NCBI RefSeq assembly: GCF_004799035.1
Contig: NZ_MWIO01000022.1
Location: 1 to 39,884 of the forward strand
Source: Rhodanobacter lindaniclasticus
GTDB lineage: Bacteria > Pseudomonadota > Gammaproteobacteria > Xanthomonadales > Rhodanobacteraceae
DNA: 39,884 nucleotides
Direction of reading: 5' to 3'
In this document: positions 1 to 9,200 of the stretch, piece after piece
Layout of the letters: each line of letters begins with the position of its first letter
Position numbering within the stretch: the first letter of the stretch is position 1
Notes under the pieces: generated by a model
What the model was told of the DNA's origin: nothing
What the model saw: only the letters and a program-made list of their open reading frames with translations
The model's database searches: none
Made by a program: the position numbers and the translations under genes

Positions 1-19
1 CCGTGGCAGGTGTGTTTAA

Positions 20-127
20 TTAAGCGGAGCCGTCCGTGGCGCCGGGGCGGCCGCGGAACGCACACCGCCGAACCAGTTCGACGATCTCCCGTTTGTATTC
101 AGGGCTGTAACGCTTGCGCTTGGACAT
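20..127 (-). pseudogene. Truncated IS3-family transposase OrfA remnant
   Basis: From the ATG at 127 the minus strand encodes MSKRKRYSPEYKREIVELVR, the typical opening of the DNA-binding OrfA of IS3-family elements. After about 21 residues the reading leaves the expected helix-turn-helix continuation and hits a TAA at 20-22, giving only 35 codons, so the gene is broken. Either a deletion or insertion joined it to unrelated DNA near position 60, or the frame is damaged there. No OrfB (DDE catalytic) sequence is visible inside the window; it would lie to the left of position 1 if present. The match to the family start is clear; the exact element name cannot be given. Confidence 0.7.
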
Positions 128-161
128 GGACACTCCTCTGGCCCAGTATGGGGCTTAGTGA

Positions 162-197
162 AAGTGTCCGCAGAATCGGGGTAGAACCCGACGCAGT
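162..197 (-). mobile_element. Probable terminal inverted-repeat end of the IS3-type remnant
   Basis: Upstream of the OrfA start, the minus strand reads TTCTACCCCGATTCTGCGGA before ACACTTTCAC. This resembles the ends of several IS3-family elements, which carry a CCCC-rich tip followed by a TGCGGACA block about 35 to 70 bases before orfA. The matching opposite end is not in the window, so the boundary and any target duplication cannot be confirmed. Confidence 0.35.
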
Positions 198-245
198 CAT
201 AGCGGCGCAGGCGGCGGCTCGATTCGTGCACGTGGTGCCTGATGC

Positions 246-1475
246 CTAGGCTGATCGCTCCGGCGCATCGGGGTGCATGTCCATCGCGCCCGGGGTGGTG
301 TGCACCAGCGGCACGAAGCTGTCGTCCGGTGTCACTTCGCGCTTGCGGCGCATGAAACGGTACAGCGCGTAGCCGGCCAGCAGGCCATCGAGCGCCGCGA
401 ACCAGCCGAACAGCAGCGTCGGCCGCGTCAGGCTCATCAGCGTGCCCGCCAGCAGCGGCCCCACCGACGAGCCGATGCCGTTGACCAGCAGCACCGTGCT
501 CGACCCGGACAGCAGCTCGTCGCGGCGCAGGTAGTCCACCAGGTGCGCGACCGCGATCGGGTACACCGCGAAGCTCATGCCGCCGAAGGCGAACACCAGC
601 AGCATCGCGACAGTATGGCCGGCGTTCGGCAACACCAGGTTGGCCAGCGCCGCCAGCGCCGCGGTGGCGCTGATCAAGGCCAGCGCCAGGCGCCGGTCGA
701 TGCGGTCGGACAACCGCCCCAGCGGCAACTGCAGCACCACGCCCCCGGCGATGGCCACGCTCATGTAGGTGCCGACTTCGGCCACGCCGAGACCGCGCGC
801 GGCCGCGTACAGCGGCAACAGGCCCCAGAACGCGCCCAGCACCATGCCCGAGATCAGCGCGCTGACCAGCGCGGTCGGCACCAGCCGGAACATGCGCCCG
901 ACCTGCACGCGCGGCGCGGCATGGATGGCCGGCTGCGGCTGCGGGGTCACCACCACCGGCAGGTTCGCCGCGCAGATCAGGATCGCCACCACGCAGAACA
1001 ACACGAAGCCCTCGCCGCCGATGTGCAGGAACTGCTGCGCCATCGCGCTGGCGCCGAGGTTCAGCATCATGTAGACGGCGAACACCGAACTGCGATGTCT
1101 GGGATCGGCGGCGGTGTTGAGCCAGCTCTCGATGATCGCGTAGAGGCCCACCAGCAGCAGCCCCTGCAATACGCGCAGCACCAGCCATGCCGCGTAGGCC
1201 GAGGTCAGCGCCTGCACCAGCACCACCACCGCCAGCAGCGAGGTGCAGAACGCGAACGTGCGGATGTGGCCGAAGCGGTGCGTGAGCCGGGGCACCGTGT
1301 AGGTGCCGACCAGGAAGCCGGTGTAGTAGGCCGAGGTCAGCACGCCGATCATCGCCACGGAGAAACCCAGCACCGCGCCCTGCAACGCGATATGCGTGTG
1401 CAGCAGGCCGACGCCCATCAGCAGGAACACGGTGCTCGACAACAGCGGTGTGGTGGTGCGGATGCTGCTCAACAT
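246..1475 (-). CDS. MFS transporter, YcaD-like
   Basis: This 409-residue inner-membrane protein has about twelve hydrophobic segments and belongs to the major facilitator superfamily. The opening (MLSSIRTTTPLLSSTVFLLM), a GxLSDRxDRR-type loop (GRLSDRIDRR) between the halves and the VGTYTVPRLTHRFGHIR segment fit the YcaD-like MFS group; the substrate is unknown. The frame stays open upstream to 1766, but that extension is arginine- and proline-rich with no membrane character, so the ATG at 1475 that opens directly into TM1 is the better start. It lies 254 bases downstream of the TPR lipoprotein on the same strand and just inside the IS3 remnant. No regulatory site was recognised. Confidence 0.85.
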   Translation of the reverse strand: MLSSIRTTTPLLSSTVFLLMGVGLLHTHIALQGAVLGFSVAMIGVLTSAYYTGFLVGTYTVPRLTHRFGHIRTFAFCTSLLAVVVLVQALTSAYAAWLVLRVLQGLLLVGLYAIIESWLNTAADPRHRSSVFAVYMMLNLGASAMAQQFLHIGGEGFVLFCVVAILICAANLPVVVTPQPQPAIHAAPRVQVGRMFRLVPTALVSALISGMVLGAFWGLLPLYAAARGLGVAEVGTYMSVAIAGGVVLQLPLGRLSDRIDRRLALALISATAALAALANLVLPNAGHTVAMLLVFAFGGMSFAVYPIAVAHLVDYLRRDELLSGSSTVLLVNGIGSSVGPLLAGTLMSLTRPTLLFGWFAALDGLLAGYALYRFMRRKREVTPDDSFVPLVHTTPGAMDMHPDAPERSA

Positions 1476-1729
1476 GCGAAAGGCCCGCGGATGGCACGCG
1501 CCGCGCGGTCGGCGGAGCCGGCGCGGCTTCGGCAGGGTAACCGGACGGGAAAGCGTTTGTCGCCGCCCGGCAGTGTGCGGGTCACGGCGCATGCACGGGC
1601 GAAGCGTGGCCCGGAACAACCGAAAATTCCGGGGGCGTGGCGTCGACGCCGTCGCGCCGGTTGTTCCGGAAGGTCGCGCACCTTGGCCGGAGTGACGGCA
1701 GGATGGGACTGCGAGGGGCCTCTTCGCTA

Positions 1730-3397
1730 TCAGTACCGCGCCGTCGTCAGCGGCGCATCGGCCCACTGCCAGGCGGCCGCCTGCTGCTTCGATGTTTCAC
1801 GCGCGGCGTCGACCTGACCGAGCTTTTGCTGCGCCTGCGCGAGGCCGAACAGCGACCAGCCGTTGAGCGGGTAGGTCCTCAGGTCCTGCTTGAATGCTTC
1901 CGCCGCGCCCGTGGCATCGCCGGTCTCGAGCAGCGCGGCACCGAGGTAGGGGCGCACCGGCAGCGGCCAGTCGGCCGGTTCGTTGTAGGCCAGGGCGTCC
2001 TCGGCGGCAGCGGCTTCGCGCAACATGGCGATGGCCTGCGCGTGCTTGCCCTGCGCGCGCAGCAGCTCCCCGTGCAGCATGGCGTCCGCCACGCGCAGTA
2101 CGTTGCCGGCCTGGTTGATGTCGAAGAAGCTGATCTTCGCCATCGCCGGATCGACGGCGATTGCGTGCAGGGCATCGGCTTCGCGCGCGGCTTCGGCCAG
2201 CGCGCCCTTGCGCGCGTGCGCCATGCCGCGGGCGAAGTGCCGGATCGCCGTCGGATAGGGCAGCTCCGGCGATGTCGCGGTATCGGCGAGGATCGCGTCC
2301 CAGTCGCCGAAACGGACCTGGGTGAGCAACGGCGTGACCACGAATTGCTGCATGAACTCCATCGGCGCCCCACCCATCACTGCGCGGTCGGCGCGTCGGG
2401 CAGTCTGCTCCGCCGCCTGCAGCGCCAGCGTGCGCGAGCCGGTCAGGCCCGTCGTCATCGTGGCGAAGTGCCAGTTGTGCGGCACGTAGCCCAGCGGGTA
2501 GACGCCGTTGCTGCCGCGGCACATCGCCAGGAAATCCTTGTCGGCGGTGGTGGCGGCGAGGTTGGTCAGGGTCGCGTCGTGGTAGCGGCCGACGCGGATG
2601 TAGGTGTGCGCGGGCATGTGCACCAGGTGGCCCGATCCGGGCGCCAGCGCGGCCAGCGCGTCGGCCCAGGGTTCGGCGCGCTGCGGTTCGGGCGAGGATT
2701 CGGTGGCGTGGATGTAGTAATGCATCGCGCCGATGTGGCGCGGGTTGCGCGCCAGCACGCGTTCCAGTTCGCCGAGCAGGTGTGTGGTGAACTGGCCCGG
2801 GGCACCATCCTTTTCCCAGTACGCCCAGGGTGAAAGGTCCATCAGCGCTTCCGCGTAAAGGGTGGCTGCATCGTCGTCCTCGGGAAATTGCGCGACCACG
2901 CGCGCCATTGCCTCGGCATAGGCGCGGTCCAGTGGTGCGCGATCTTCCGGCGCCGGGTCGGCGTAACGCAGCTGCAGTGCCTGGATCAGTGCACGGTCGA
3001 CCGGGCGCGCGGTGGCGGCCAGGCTCGCGGCGCGCGCGGCGAGGGCGGTGGCGTCCTTCGCGTGGGCCGGGTCCATCGGCAGATTGATGTTCGGCCCCAG
3101 CACCAGCGCCTGGCCCCACACGCACATCGCACATTGCGGATCCAGCCGTGCCGCCTCGGCAAAGGAGCGCCCGGCCGCCTCGTGGTTGAAGCCGTAGGCC
3201 ATGCGCAGGCCCTGGTCGAAATAGCGTTGCGCGGCAGGCATGCGCGTGGCGACGTCGTGGTGCAGATCGCCGAAGGTGTCGAACAGCGGCGGCGCAGCGG
3301 TTTCGATGGCGAGTGCGTCGCTGGCAGTCTTCTGCGCCGGGCTGCAGGCCGTCAGCGCGATGGCCAGCAGTGGCAGGAGCAAGGATCGACGGATCAT
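1730..3397 (-). CDS. Tetratricopeptide-repeat lipoprotein
   Basis: The 555-residue product starts MIRRSLLLPLLAIALTACSP, a lipoprotein signal with lipobox LTAC, so it should be anchored to a membrane facing the periplasm. The mature part is helical and alanine-rich, with TPR-like units, for example FDQGLRMAYGFNHEAAGRSF near residue 60 and the C-terminal QDLRTYPLNGWSLFGLAQAQ segment. The block with AMHYYIHATE and LVHMPAHTYIRVGRY is a conserved feature of large TPR proteins of unknown function that I recall from Xanthomonadales and other proteobacteria. The frame is open upstream to 3853, but the lipoprotein signal fixes the start at 3397. Its binding partner cannot be deduced; its neighbours are unrelated. 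Confidence 0.85.
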   Translation of the reverse strand: MIRRSLLLPLLAIALTACSPAQKTASDALAIETAAPPLFDTFGDLHHDVATRMPAAQRYFDQGLRMAYGFNHEAAGRSFAEAARLDPQCAMCVWGQALVLGPNINLPMDPAHAKDATALAARAASLAATARPVDRALIQALQLRYADPAPEDRAPLDRAYAEAMARVVAQFPEDDDAATLYAEALMDLSPWAYWEKDGAPGQFTTHLLGELERVLARNPRHIGAMHYYIHATESSPEPQRAEPWADALAALAPGSGHLVHMPAHTYIRVGRYHDATLTNLAATTADKDFLAMCRGSNGVYPLGYVPHNWHFATMTTGLTGSRTLALQAAEQTARRADRAVMGGAPMEFMQQFVVTPLLTQVRFGDWDAILADTATSPELPYPTAIRHFARGMAHARKGALAEAAREADALHAIAVDPAMAKISFFDINQAGNVLRVADAMLHGELLRAQGKHAQAIAMLREAAAAEDALAYNEPADWPLPVRPYLGAALLETGDATGAAEAFKQDLRTYPLNGWSLFGLAQAQQKLGQVDAARETSKQQAAAWQWADAPLTTARY

Positions 3398-3842
3398 CGT
3401 GGTTCTCCCATGGCCGGTTCGGAAACAGGGGGAAGCGACGGACAGAGTAGCCCAGGTTTGCGCGAATGGATGCGCGATTTCCTCCTTCCGCGCACGCGCT
3501 GCTTCAACGCCCCCTGTGGCCGATTGGACGTCCATCCATACCTTCCACGGCGACATTGTCCCTGACAGCTTTTGGCCGTCCAGCCGGCTGTTGCGGTCCC
3601 ACTCCGGAAAGCACACCATGCGCGACGTGCGCAGATGCCTTACCGCATTCGGCCGCATGAGTGTGCGATGGGGCAGTGAGGGGAAACACCAGTTTTCGGG
3701 CGGGCACGAACAGCACCGTTTGCCTGGATTTCCGGGTGGGAGCGGTGCCCGTGCCATTGGACTCACCTGTGCTCCCGGCACCGCGACCGAGTCGGTGGCC
3801 GAGCCCGGTTGAGCCATACGTTGCGGCACCGTCGGGGACACC
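3398..3842. other. Divergent intergenic region, no gene seen
   Basis: These 445 bases separate the start of the TPR lipoprotein on the minus strand from the membrane-protein gene on the plus strand, so both promoters should lie here. Open frames that cross it are shadows with unlikely composition. I see no RNA gene, riboswitch or strong terminator. A GGGGA ribosome binding site lies just before the plus-strand start at 3843. Confidence 0.5.
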
Positions 3843-4646
3843 ATGACCATCAATCACGCGCAAGCGCTCGACCTACCCACCCGTCCGAACGTCGCGGCGG
3901 CCGTCGACCGCTGGATCTGGGTCTTCATGGCGGCTTTCTTCATCGCCATCACGCTGACCGGGTTCGTGCCGGACTCGCTGCAGAAACTCGCCATGATCCG
4001 TACCGGGGCGAGGCCGCCGTTCCCACCGATCCTGCACGTGCATGCGGTATTGATGGGCAGCTTCCTGCTGTTGCTGCTGGCCCAGTCCTGGCTGATGGCA
4101 ACCGGTCGTCGCGATCGCCACCAACTGCTGGGCCGCGTCGCGTTCGTGCTGGTGCCGGCCATCGTCGTGGCGGGTTTCATCCTCGTTCCGACGCTCTACC
4201 AGCAGGTCTGGAACGGAGCGCAGACGGCGCCATCGCCGCTGCGTGAGCAACTCCGGCAAACGCTGCTGTTCCTCGACAACATCGCGCTGCTGCAGCTGAA
4301 GGCCGGCGTGCTCTTTACCGTCCTTGTCTGGCTCGCCTTGCGCGCGCGACGCACCGATCCGGACTTTCACAAGCGGATGATGTTCCTGGCGACGGCGTGG
4401 CCGCTGCAGGCGGCGATCGACCGGATCACCTGGTTGCCCTCCCTTTATCCCGGCCCCCTCTCGACCGATCTTTACACCGTGCTCGCGGTGGCGCCGCTGT
4501 TCCTGTGGGACGTGATCCGGCATCAATCGGTACTTCGGGTCTATGGGGTCTGGCTGGCCGTGTCGCTGCCCGTTGTGGTCGCCATCCAGCTGTTGTGGGA
4601 TGCGCCGGCCTGGCACGCATTCGTGCCGCAAATGCTGGGGCCGTGA
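3843..4646 (+). CDS. Seven-helix inner-membrane protein of unknown function
   Basis: The 267-residue product has about seven hydrophobic helices, the first at WIWVFMAAFFIAITLTGF. Visible features are HVHAVLMGSFLLLLLAQSWL, the cytosolic-looking TGRRDRHQLLGRVAF loop, and DPDFHKRMMFLATAWPLQAA. Histidines paired with an HRxLGR-like loop are common in small membrane proteins of the DUF2306/cytochrome-like type, but I cannot assign it to a family with confidence. The start at 3843 has a GGGGA element a few bases upstream. It is followed after 139 bases by the NAD(P)-binding protein on the same strand, so co-transcription is possible. Function is not known from the sequence. Confidence 0.75.
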   Translation: MTINHAQALDLPTRPNVAAAVDRWIWVFMAAFFIAITLTGFVPDSLQKLAMIRTGARPPFPPILHVHAVLMGSFLLLLLAQSWLMATGRRDRHQLLGRVAFVLVPAIVVAGFILVPTLYQQVWNGAQTAPSPLREQLRQTLLFLDNIALLQLKAGVLFTVLVWLALRARRTDPDFHKRMMFLATAWPLQAAIDRITWLPSLYPGPLSTDLYTVLAVAPLFLWDVIRHQSVLRVYGVWLAVSLPVVVAIQLLWDAPAWHAFVPQMLGP

Positions 4647-4785
4647 TCGGGCGACCCGGCCGGCCACGGCTACGGCGGATCGCGGGGGTAACATCAGGAG
4701 TGCGGATGGCGTGCAGGCGCAAGCCGGGATTGGCGATCAGCCTGCTTCGTCCGTCGCGCTTCTCCTGAATCGGCCGGAGGCATGC

Positions 4786-5427
4786 ATGTCCCGAGTGTTG
4801 CTGTGCGGTGCCACCGGCCTGGTCGGGCGCGAGGTGCTGCGGATGGCCCTGGCTGACGCCACCGTCACCCAGGTAGTGGCACCGACGAGGCGCCCGCTGC
4901 CGCCGCATCCCAAACTGGTGAATCCCGTGGTCGACTTCGAACAGCTGCCGACGGATGCTGCGTGGTGGCAGGCCGATGCGGCGATCTGCACGCTGGGCAC
5001 GACGCTGCGCGATGCCGGCTCGCCGGCGGCATTCCGGCGGGTGGATTTCGATTACGTGCTGGCGTTTGCGCGGCTGGCGCGGGCCGGTGGCGCGCAGGCT
5101 TTCGCGCTGACCTCGTCGTTGGGTGCCGACGCGGCGTCGCGTTACTTCTACCTGCGTACCAAGGGCGAGGTGGAGCAGGCGGTGCAGGCGCTGGGTTATC
5201 CCTCGCTGACCGTGCTGCGGCCGTCGCTGATCGGCGGCGAGCGCGAGCGACAGCGGTTGCGCGAGCATGTCGGCATGCGTCTGTTGCAGGCGCTGGCGCC
5301 GATCGTGCCGCGACGCTGGCGCATCGTCCCGGCGCCGCGAATCGCGCAGGCCTTGTTGCAATCGGCGCTGGCGATGACGCCCGGCTGCGCGGTGATTTCC
5401 CCGGAGCAGTTGCTGTCGCCGGCATGA
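4786..5427 (+). CDS. NAD(P)-binding Rossmann-fold oxidoreductase, TIP30/HTATIP2-like
   Basis: The 213-residue protein begins MSRVLLCGATGLVGREVLRM; GATGLVG is the dinucleotide-binding glycine motif of atypical short-chain NAD(P)H-binding proteins. The D-x-A-I-C-x-L-G-T-T-L segment, the RxxDxDYVLAFARLARxxGA helix and YFYLRTKGEVEQAVQALGYP (with the Y-xxx-K-like TKGE element) match the HTATIP2/TIP30-like group, as does the following LTVLRPSLIGG. The substrate is unknown. The open frame begins at 4543, but GGAGG at 4776-4780 just before the ATG at 4786, and the motif at the extreme N-terminus, set the start. Its stop is only 16 bases from the stop of the convergent mtfA gene. Confidence 0.85.
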   Translation: MSRVLLCGATGLVGREVLRMALADATVTQVVAPTRRPLPPHPKLVNPVVDFEQLPTDAAWWQADAAICTLGTTLRDAGSPAAFRRVDFDYVLAFARLARAGGAQAFALTSSLGADAASRYFYLRTKGEVEQAVQALGYPSLTVLRPSLIGGERERQRLREHVGMRLLQALAPIVPRRWRIVPAPRIAQALLQSALAMTPGCAVISPEQLLSPA

Positions 5428-5443
5428 AACGGCAGGCGCCGGC

Positions 5444-6199
5444 CTACAGCGGATGCTGGCGGTAGAACAGTTCGAGTTGCCGGTAGACCTCCGGCAGTTG
5501 CTCGCGCAGGTTGGCCGGTGTTTCGAAAAACTGTTCGCTGCACACGGCGAAGAACTCGGCCGGGTTTTCCAGCGCGTACGGATCGATCGGCAGCTTGTCG
5601 CCGTCATTGCGTGTCCGCTGGAGCTGCTTCCAGGCGTCGGAGAACACCTGCGACCACCGCCTGGCATCCATGCGCCGGTGCAGCGGCGGGAAGCCGTTTG
5701 CTTCGCCGTTGAGCATGTCGAGCTTGTGCGCCATCTCGTGGATGACCACGTTGTGCCCGGGCGGGTGTCCGCTGCCCAGCACGTCCGCCCATGACAGGAT
5801 CACCGGGCCGCGGCCCCATGCCTCGCCGGCCAGCACGCTGTGACCCTGATGAACCACGCCGGCGGCATCCACGTGCTCGCGCTGCGGCATGAACGCATCC
5901 GGGTAGACGATGATGCTGTGCCAGCCGTCGTACCAGTCCATGCCGAGTTTCAGGATGGGCACGCAGGCATGCGCCGCCAGCAGCACGCGGTCGACGTCGC
6001 CCAGCACCAGGTCCCCGGCCGGTTCCAGCGACTTGCGCTCGAGGAACAGCGTGGCCAGCACGCGCAGCGCGGCCTGGTCCGAGGCGCCCAGCCGGCGCGC
6101 GGCCGTGCAGCGCTGCAGCGCCTCGCGCCAGAGCGCTTCGGCGATCGGGTGCCGCATGACGGTACGCCGTGCGCGCCAGTTGCGGAAGAAGTCGAACAT
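5444..6199 (-). CDS. mtfA: M90-family zinc peptidase MtfA
   Basis: The 251-residue product carries the zinc motif HEMAH at residues 154-158 followed by KLDMLNGEANGFPPL, and a downstream ENPAEFFAVCSEQFFE segment whose glutamate (about 215) is the likely third ligand. This is the MtfA pattern (peptidase family M90). In Escherichia coli MtfA binds the glucose repressor Mlc and has aminopeptidase activity; whether an Mlc partner exists here cannot be seen. The family's usual length is about 250-270 residues, so this copy is complete. A GTG at 6205 would add two residues; the ATG at 6199 is preferred. It is transcribed towards the Rossmann-fold gene and lies downstream of the large EAL sensor on the same strand. 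Confidence 0.92.
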   Translation of the reverse strand: MFDFFRNWRARRTVMRHPIAEALWREALQRCTAARRLGASDQAALRVLATLFLERKSLEPAGDLVLGDVDRVLLAAHACVPILKLGMDWYDGWHSIIVYPDAFMPQREHVDAAGVVHQGHSVLAGEAWGRGPVILSWADVLGSGHPPGHNVVIHEMAHKLDMLNGEANGFPPLHRRMDARRWSQVFSDAWKQLQRTRNDGDKLPIDPYALENPAEFFAVCSEQFFETPANLREQLPEVYRQLELFYRQHPL

Positions 6200-6288
6200 G
6201 GCCACGTGTTGGAGTGGGAGCTCCGGAACATCTGGGCCGCCGCCCGGTTACTCAAGCGGGTGTGACGGCGCGCGCACGGTTCGGGGAT

Positions 6289-9200
6289 TCAGACCGGCGT
6301 GGGGTGCGCTTCCAGCATCGCCTCGAACTCCGCCGGCGGCATCGGGCGGCCGATCAGGTAGCCCTGGAACACGTCGCAGCCCTGGCTCATCAGGAACTGC
6401 CGCTGCGCGATGGTCTCCACGCCTTCGGCAATCACCTCCAGGCCCAGGCCGCGACCCATGCCGATGATGGTCTGCGCCACCATGGCACCGTTGGCGTCAT
6501 CCGGCAGGCAGGCGACGAAGGACTGGTCGATCTTCAACTGGTCCAGCGGCAGGCGCGACAGGTAGGTGAGCGAGGAATAGCCGGTACCGAAGTCGTCCAG
6601 CGAGATGCGGATGCCTTGCGCACGCAACGCGGTGAGCTTGACCGCCGCCTCGGCCAGGTCGCCCAGGATGGTGGTTTCGGTGATCTCCAGTTTCAGCCGC
6701 GAGGGATCGGCGCCGGTGCTCGCCAGCGCGTTGCGCACGCCGTCCACGAAACGGGCCTGGTTGAACTGGCGGGCGCTGACGTTGACCGCCAGCGTCAACG
6801 ACCGCGTGGCGGGGCGCTCCGCCCAGACCACCAGCAGTTCGCAGGCGCGCTGCAGCACCCAGTCGCCCAGCGGCACGATCAGCCCGCTTTCCTCGGCGAT
6901 CGGGATGAATACGGTGGGCGACACCGGCGTGCCACGACGCGTCCAGCGCAGCAGCGCCTCGGCGCCGAGCACGCGGCCCCAGCGGTCGACCTGCGCCTGC
7001 AGGTCCAGCGCCATGGCGCCTTGGGTGATGGCATCGCGCAGGTCGTGCACCAGGCCTTCGCGTTGCGCCAGCTCGGCCAGCATCTCCGGCTCGAAGCGGC
7101 ACACCTGGTCGCGCCCGGCGGCCTTGGCGCCGTACATCGCCAACTCCGCCTCGCGCAGTACCGATTCGGGCGTGTCGTGGCCCGCGGCCAGCTCGCTCCA
7201 GCCGATGCTGGCGGTGATCGTCACCGGGGTGTCGGTGGCCAGCCGGAACGGCTCGCGCAACGCCTGGCGCACGCACTCGGCACACTCGCGGGCGCGCAGT
7301 GCGCGTTCGCCGCGGCCGCTCCGCTCGCACGGCACGGCCAGCGCGAACGTGCCGCCGCCGAAGCGCGCCAGTACGCAGCCGTCTTCCAGCAGCCGGCGCA
7401 GGCGCTGCGCGATCAGGGTCAGCAGGTGATCGCCGGCGGCGTGGCCGCGCAGGTCGTTGACGCGCTTGAAGTGGTCCAGGTCGACCAGCAGCAGCAGCGC
7501 GCGGAAACCTTCGGTCTGACCCAGCAGGTGCTTCAGGTGGTTGCGCAGGAAATGCCGGTTCGGCAGGTCGGTGAGCGGGTCGAAGAAGGTCATGTGGTCG
7601 ACGCTGGCATGGGCCTCGCGTTCGCTGGTCAGGTCGACCATGGTGCAGACGCGGTGGGTGACCTGGCCTTGCGCGTCGGCGACCGCCGACGTGGCCGCGC
7701 GCACCACCCGCGGCTGGCCGTGCTTGACCTGGATCCAGCGCTCCTCCTGCCAGAAGCTGTCGGGGCCGAGCTGCTCTTGGCGCGCGTGCGCCGGTGCCTC
7801 GTCGTCGCGGCGCGCCCAGACCTGCGACGAGGGATGCCCCCGCACCTCTTCCAGGCGATAGCCGGTGAGCCGGGTGAACGCCTGGTTGACGCGCTGGATG
7901 ACGCCTTCGGCGTCGGTCACCATCAGCGCCTCCTGGGTCTGGAAGGCTACCGCGGCCAGGCGCAGTTCGCTGTCGGCGCGTTTGCGCTCGGTGATGTCCT
8001 GCGCGTAAAGGATCGCGTAAAGCGCCGCGCCGCCCTCGTCGTGGATCACCGAGCAGTCCAGTTTCGCGGGGAAGCGGCGTCCGTCGCGGGTGATCTGCTC
8101 GGTTTCCCACACCAGGTGCGCGAGGCGGTCAGCCTGCGCCCATCGTTCGTGCTGGCGGGCAAGGACGTCGGGGGGGAACAGTGCGTCGACCGGTGTGCCG
8201 ACCATTTCCTCCGGCGCGTAGCCGCGCTCGCTGGCGAACACCGGGTTGACCGCGGTCAGCAGCCGCGTGCGCGAGTCGCAGATGGCCACGCCGAAGGCGG
8301 CATTCTGGAACGCGTGCGCCCATAGCCGCAGTTGCGCCTCGCCGTGCAGGCGCCGGGTGACGTCGCGCGCCACGGTGAGCACGCCGTGGATCGCGCCGGT
8401 GGGCTCGTGCAACGGCACCTTGCTCAGTTCCAGCTGCCGGCCGTCGCCGTCCGGCGCTTCGTAGGGGACGATCGCGTTGCGCGGCTGTCCGTTCGACAGC
8501 ACGCTCTGGCTCATCGAGCGTGATGCGGCGGCGAAGCGCGTGTTGCGCGCATCGAAGGCGTCGAACGCCGTGCGGCCGAGCAGCGATTCGCTGGTGCGCC
8601 CGAACAGGCCGAGCGTGCGGTCGTTGCAATCGGTGAGTATACCGTTGCCGTCGCTGACCCACATCGCGTCCGGGCTGGCATCGAACAAGGCGCGCAGGTT
8701 GCGCTTCTGCGCGCGCAGCTCGCCGGTGCGCGCGGCCACCGTGCGACGCAGCAACCACACCCACAAGGCCAGCAGCAAGGCCAGCACCAGCCCCACGACC
8801 AGCGCGATGCGCGCCGTCCGCACGAAAGGTTGCGGCATGGCCGGGCGATCCAGCCAGCGCTCATGCAGGGCGGCGCGCTCGACCGGGGTGATCATCGCCA
8901 TGCCGTGCTCCACCGTCTGCAGCATCGCGCCGTTGCCCGCGCGCACGGCGCGGCGGGTGTGGCCGGTGTAGAGGATGTAGGCGAGGTAGAACTTGTCCAG
9001 CGCGGCGTAGCGGTAGAGGTAGTAGTTGGCCGGGTTGGTGTCCATGCAGAAGACGCCGATGTTGCCGTCGACCGCCGCCTGGATGACCTCCTTGTAATTG
9101 GTGTATTCGTGCAGGTCGGTGATGCCTTGCCTGCGCATGTGTTCGGCGCAGGCGTCGCCGCGCTCCACCGCCACGGGAAAGCCGCGCAGGCCGGCGCTGT

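Noticed and set aside
273..1817. 514-codon open frame opposite the MFS gene
   Set aside because: Its product is almost all Gln, Arg and His, typical of the antisense of a hydrophobic GC-rich gene.
6169..8325. A 718-codon open frame opposite the EAL sensor
   Set aside because: Composition is Arg/Gln/His-rich and no motif is visible; the minus-strand sensor explains the sequence fully.
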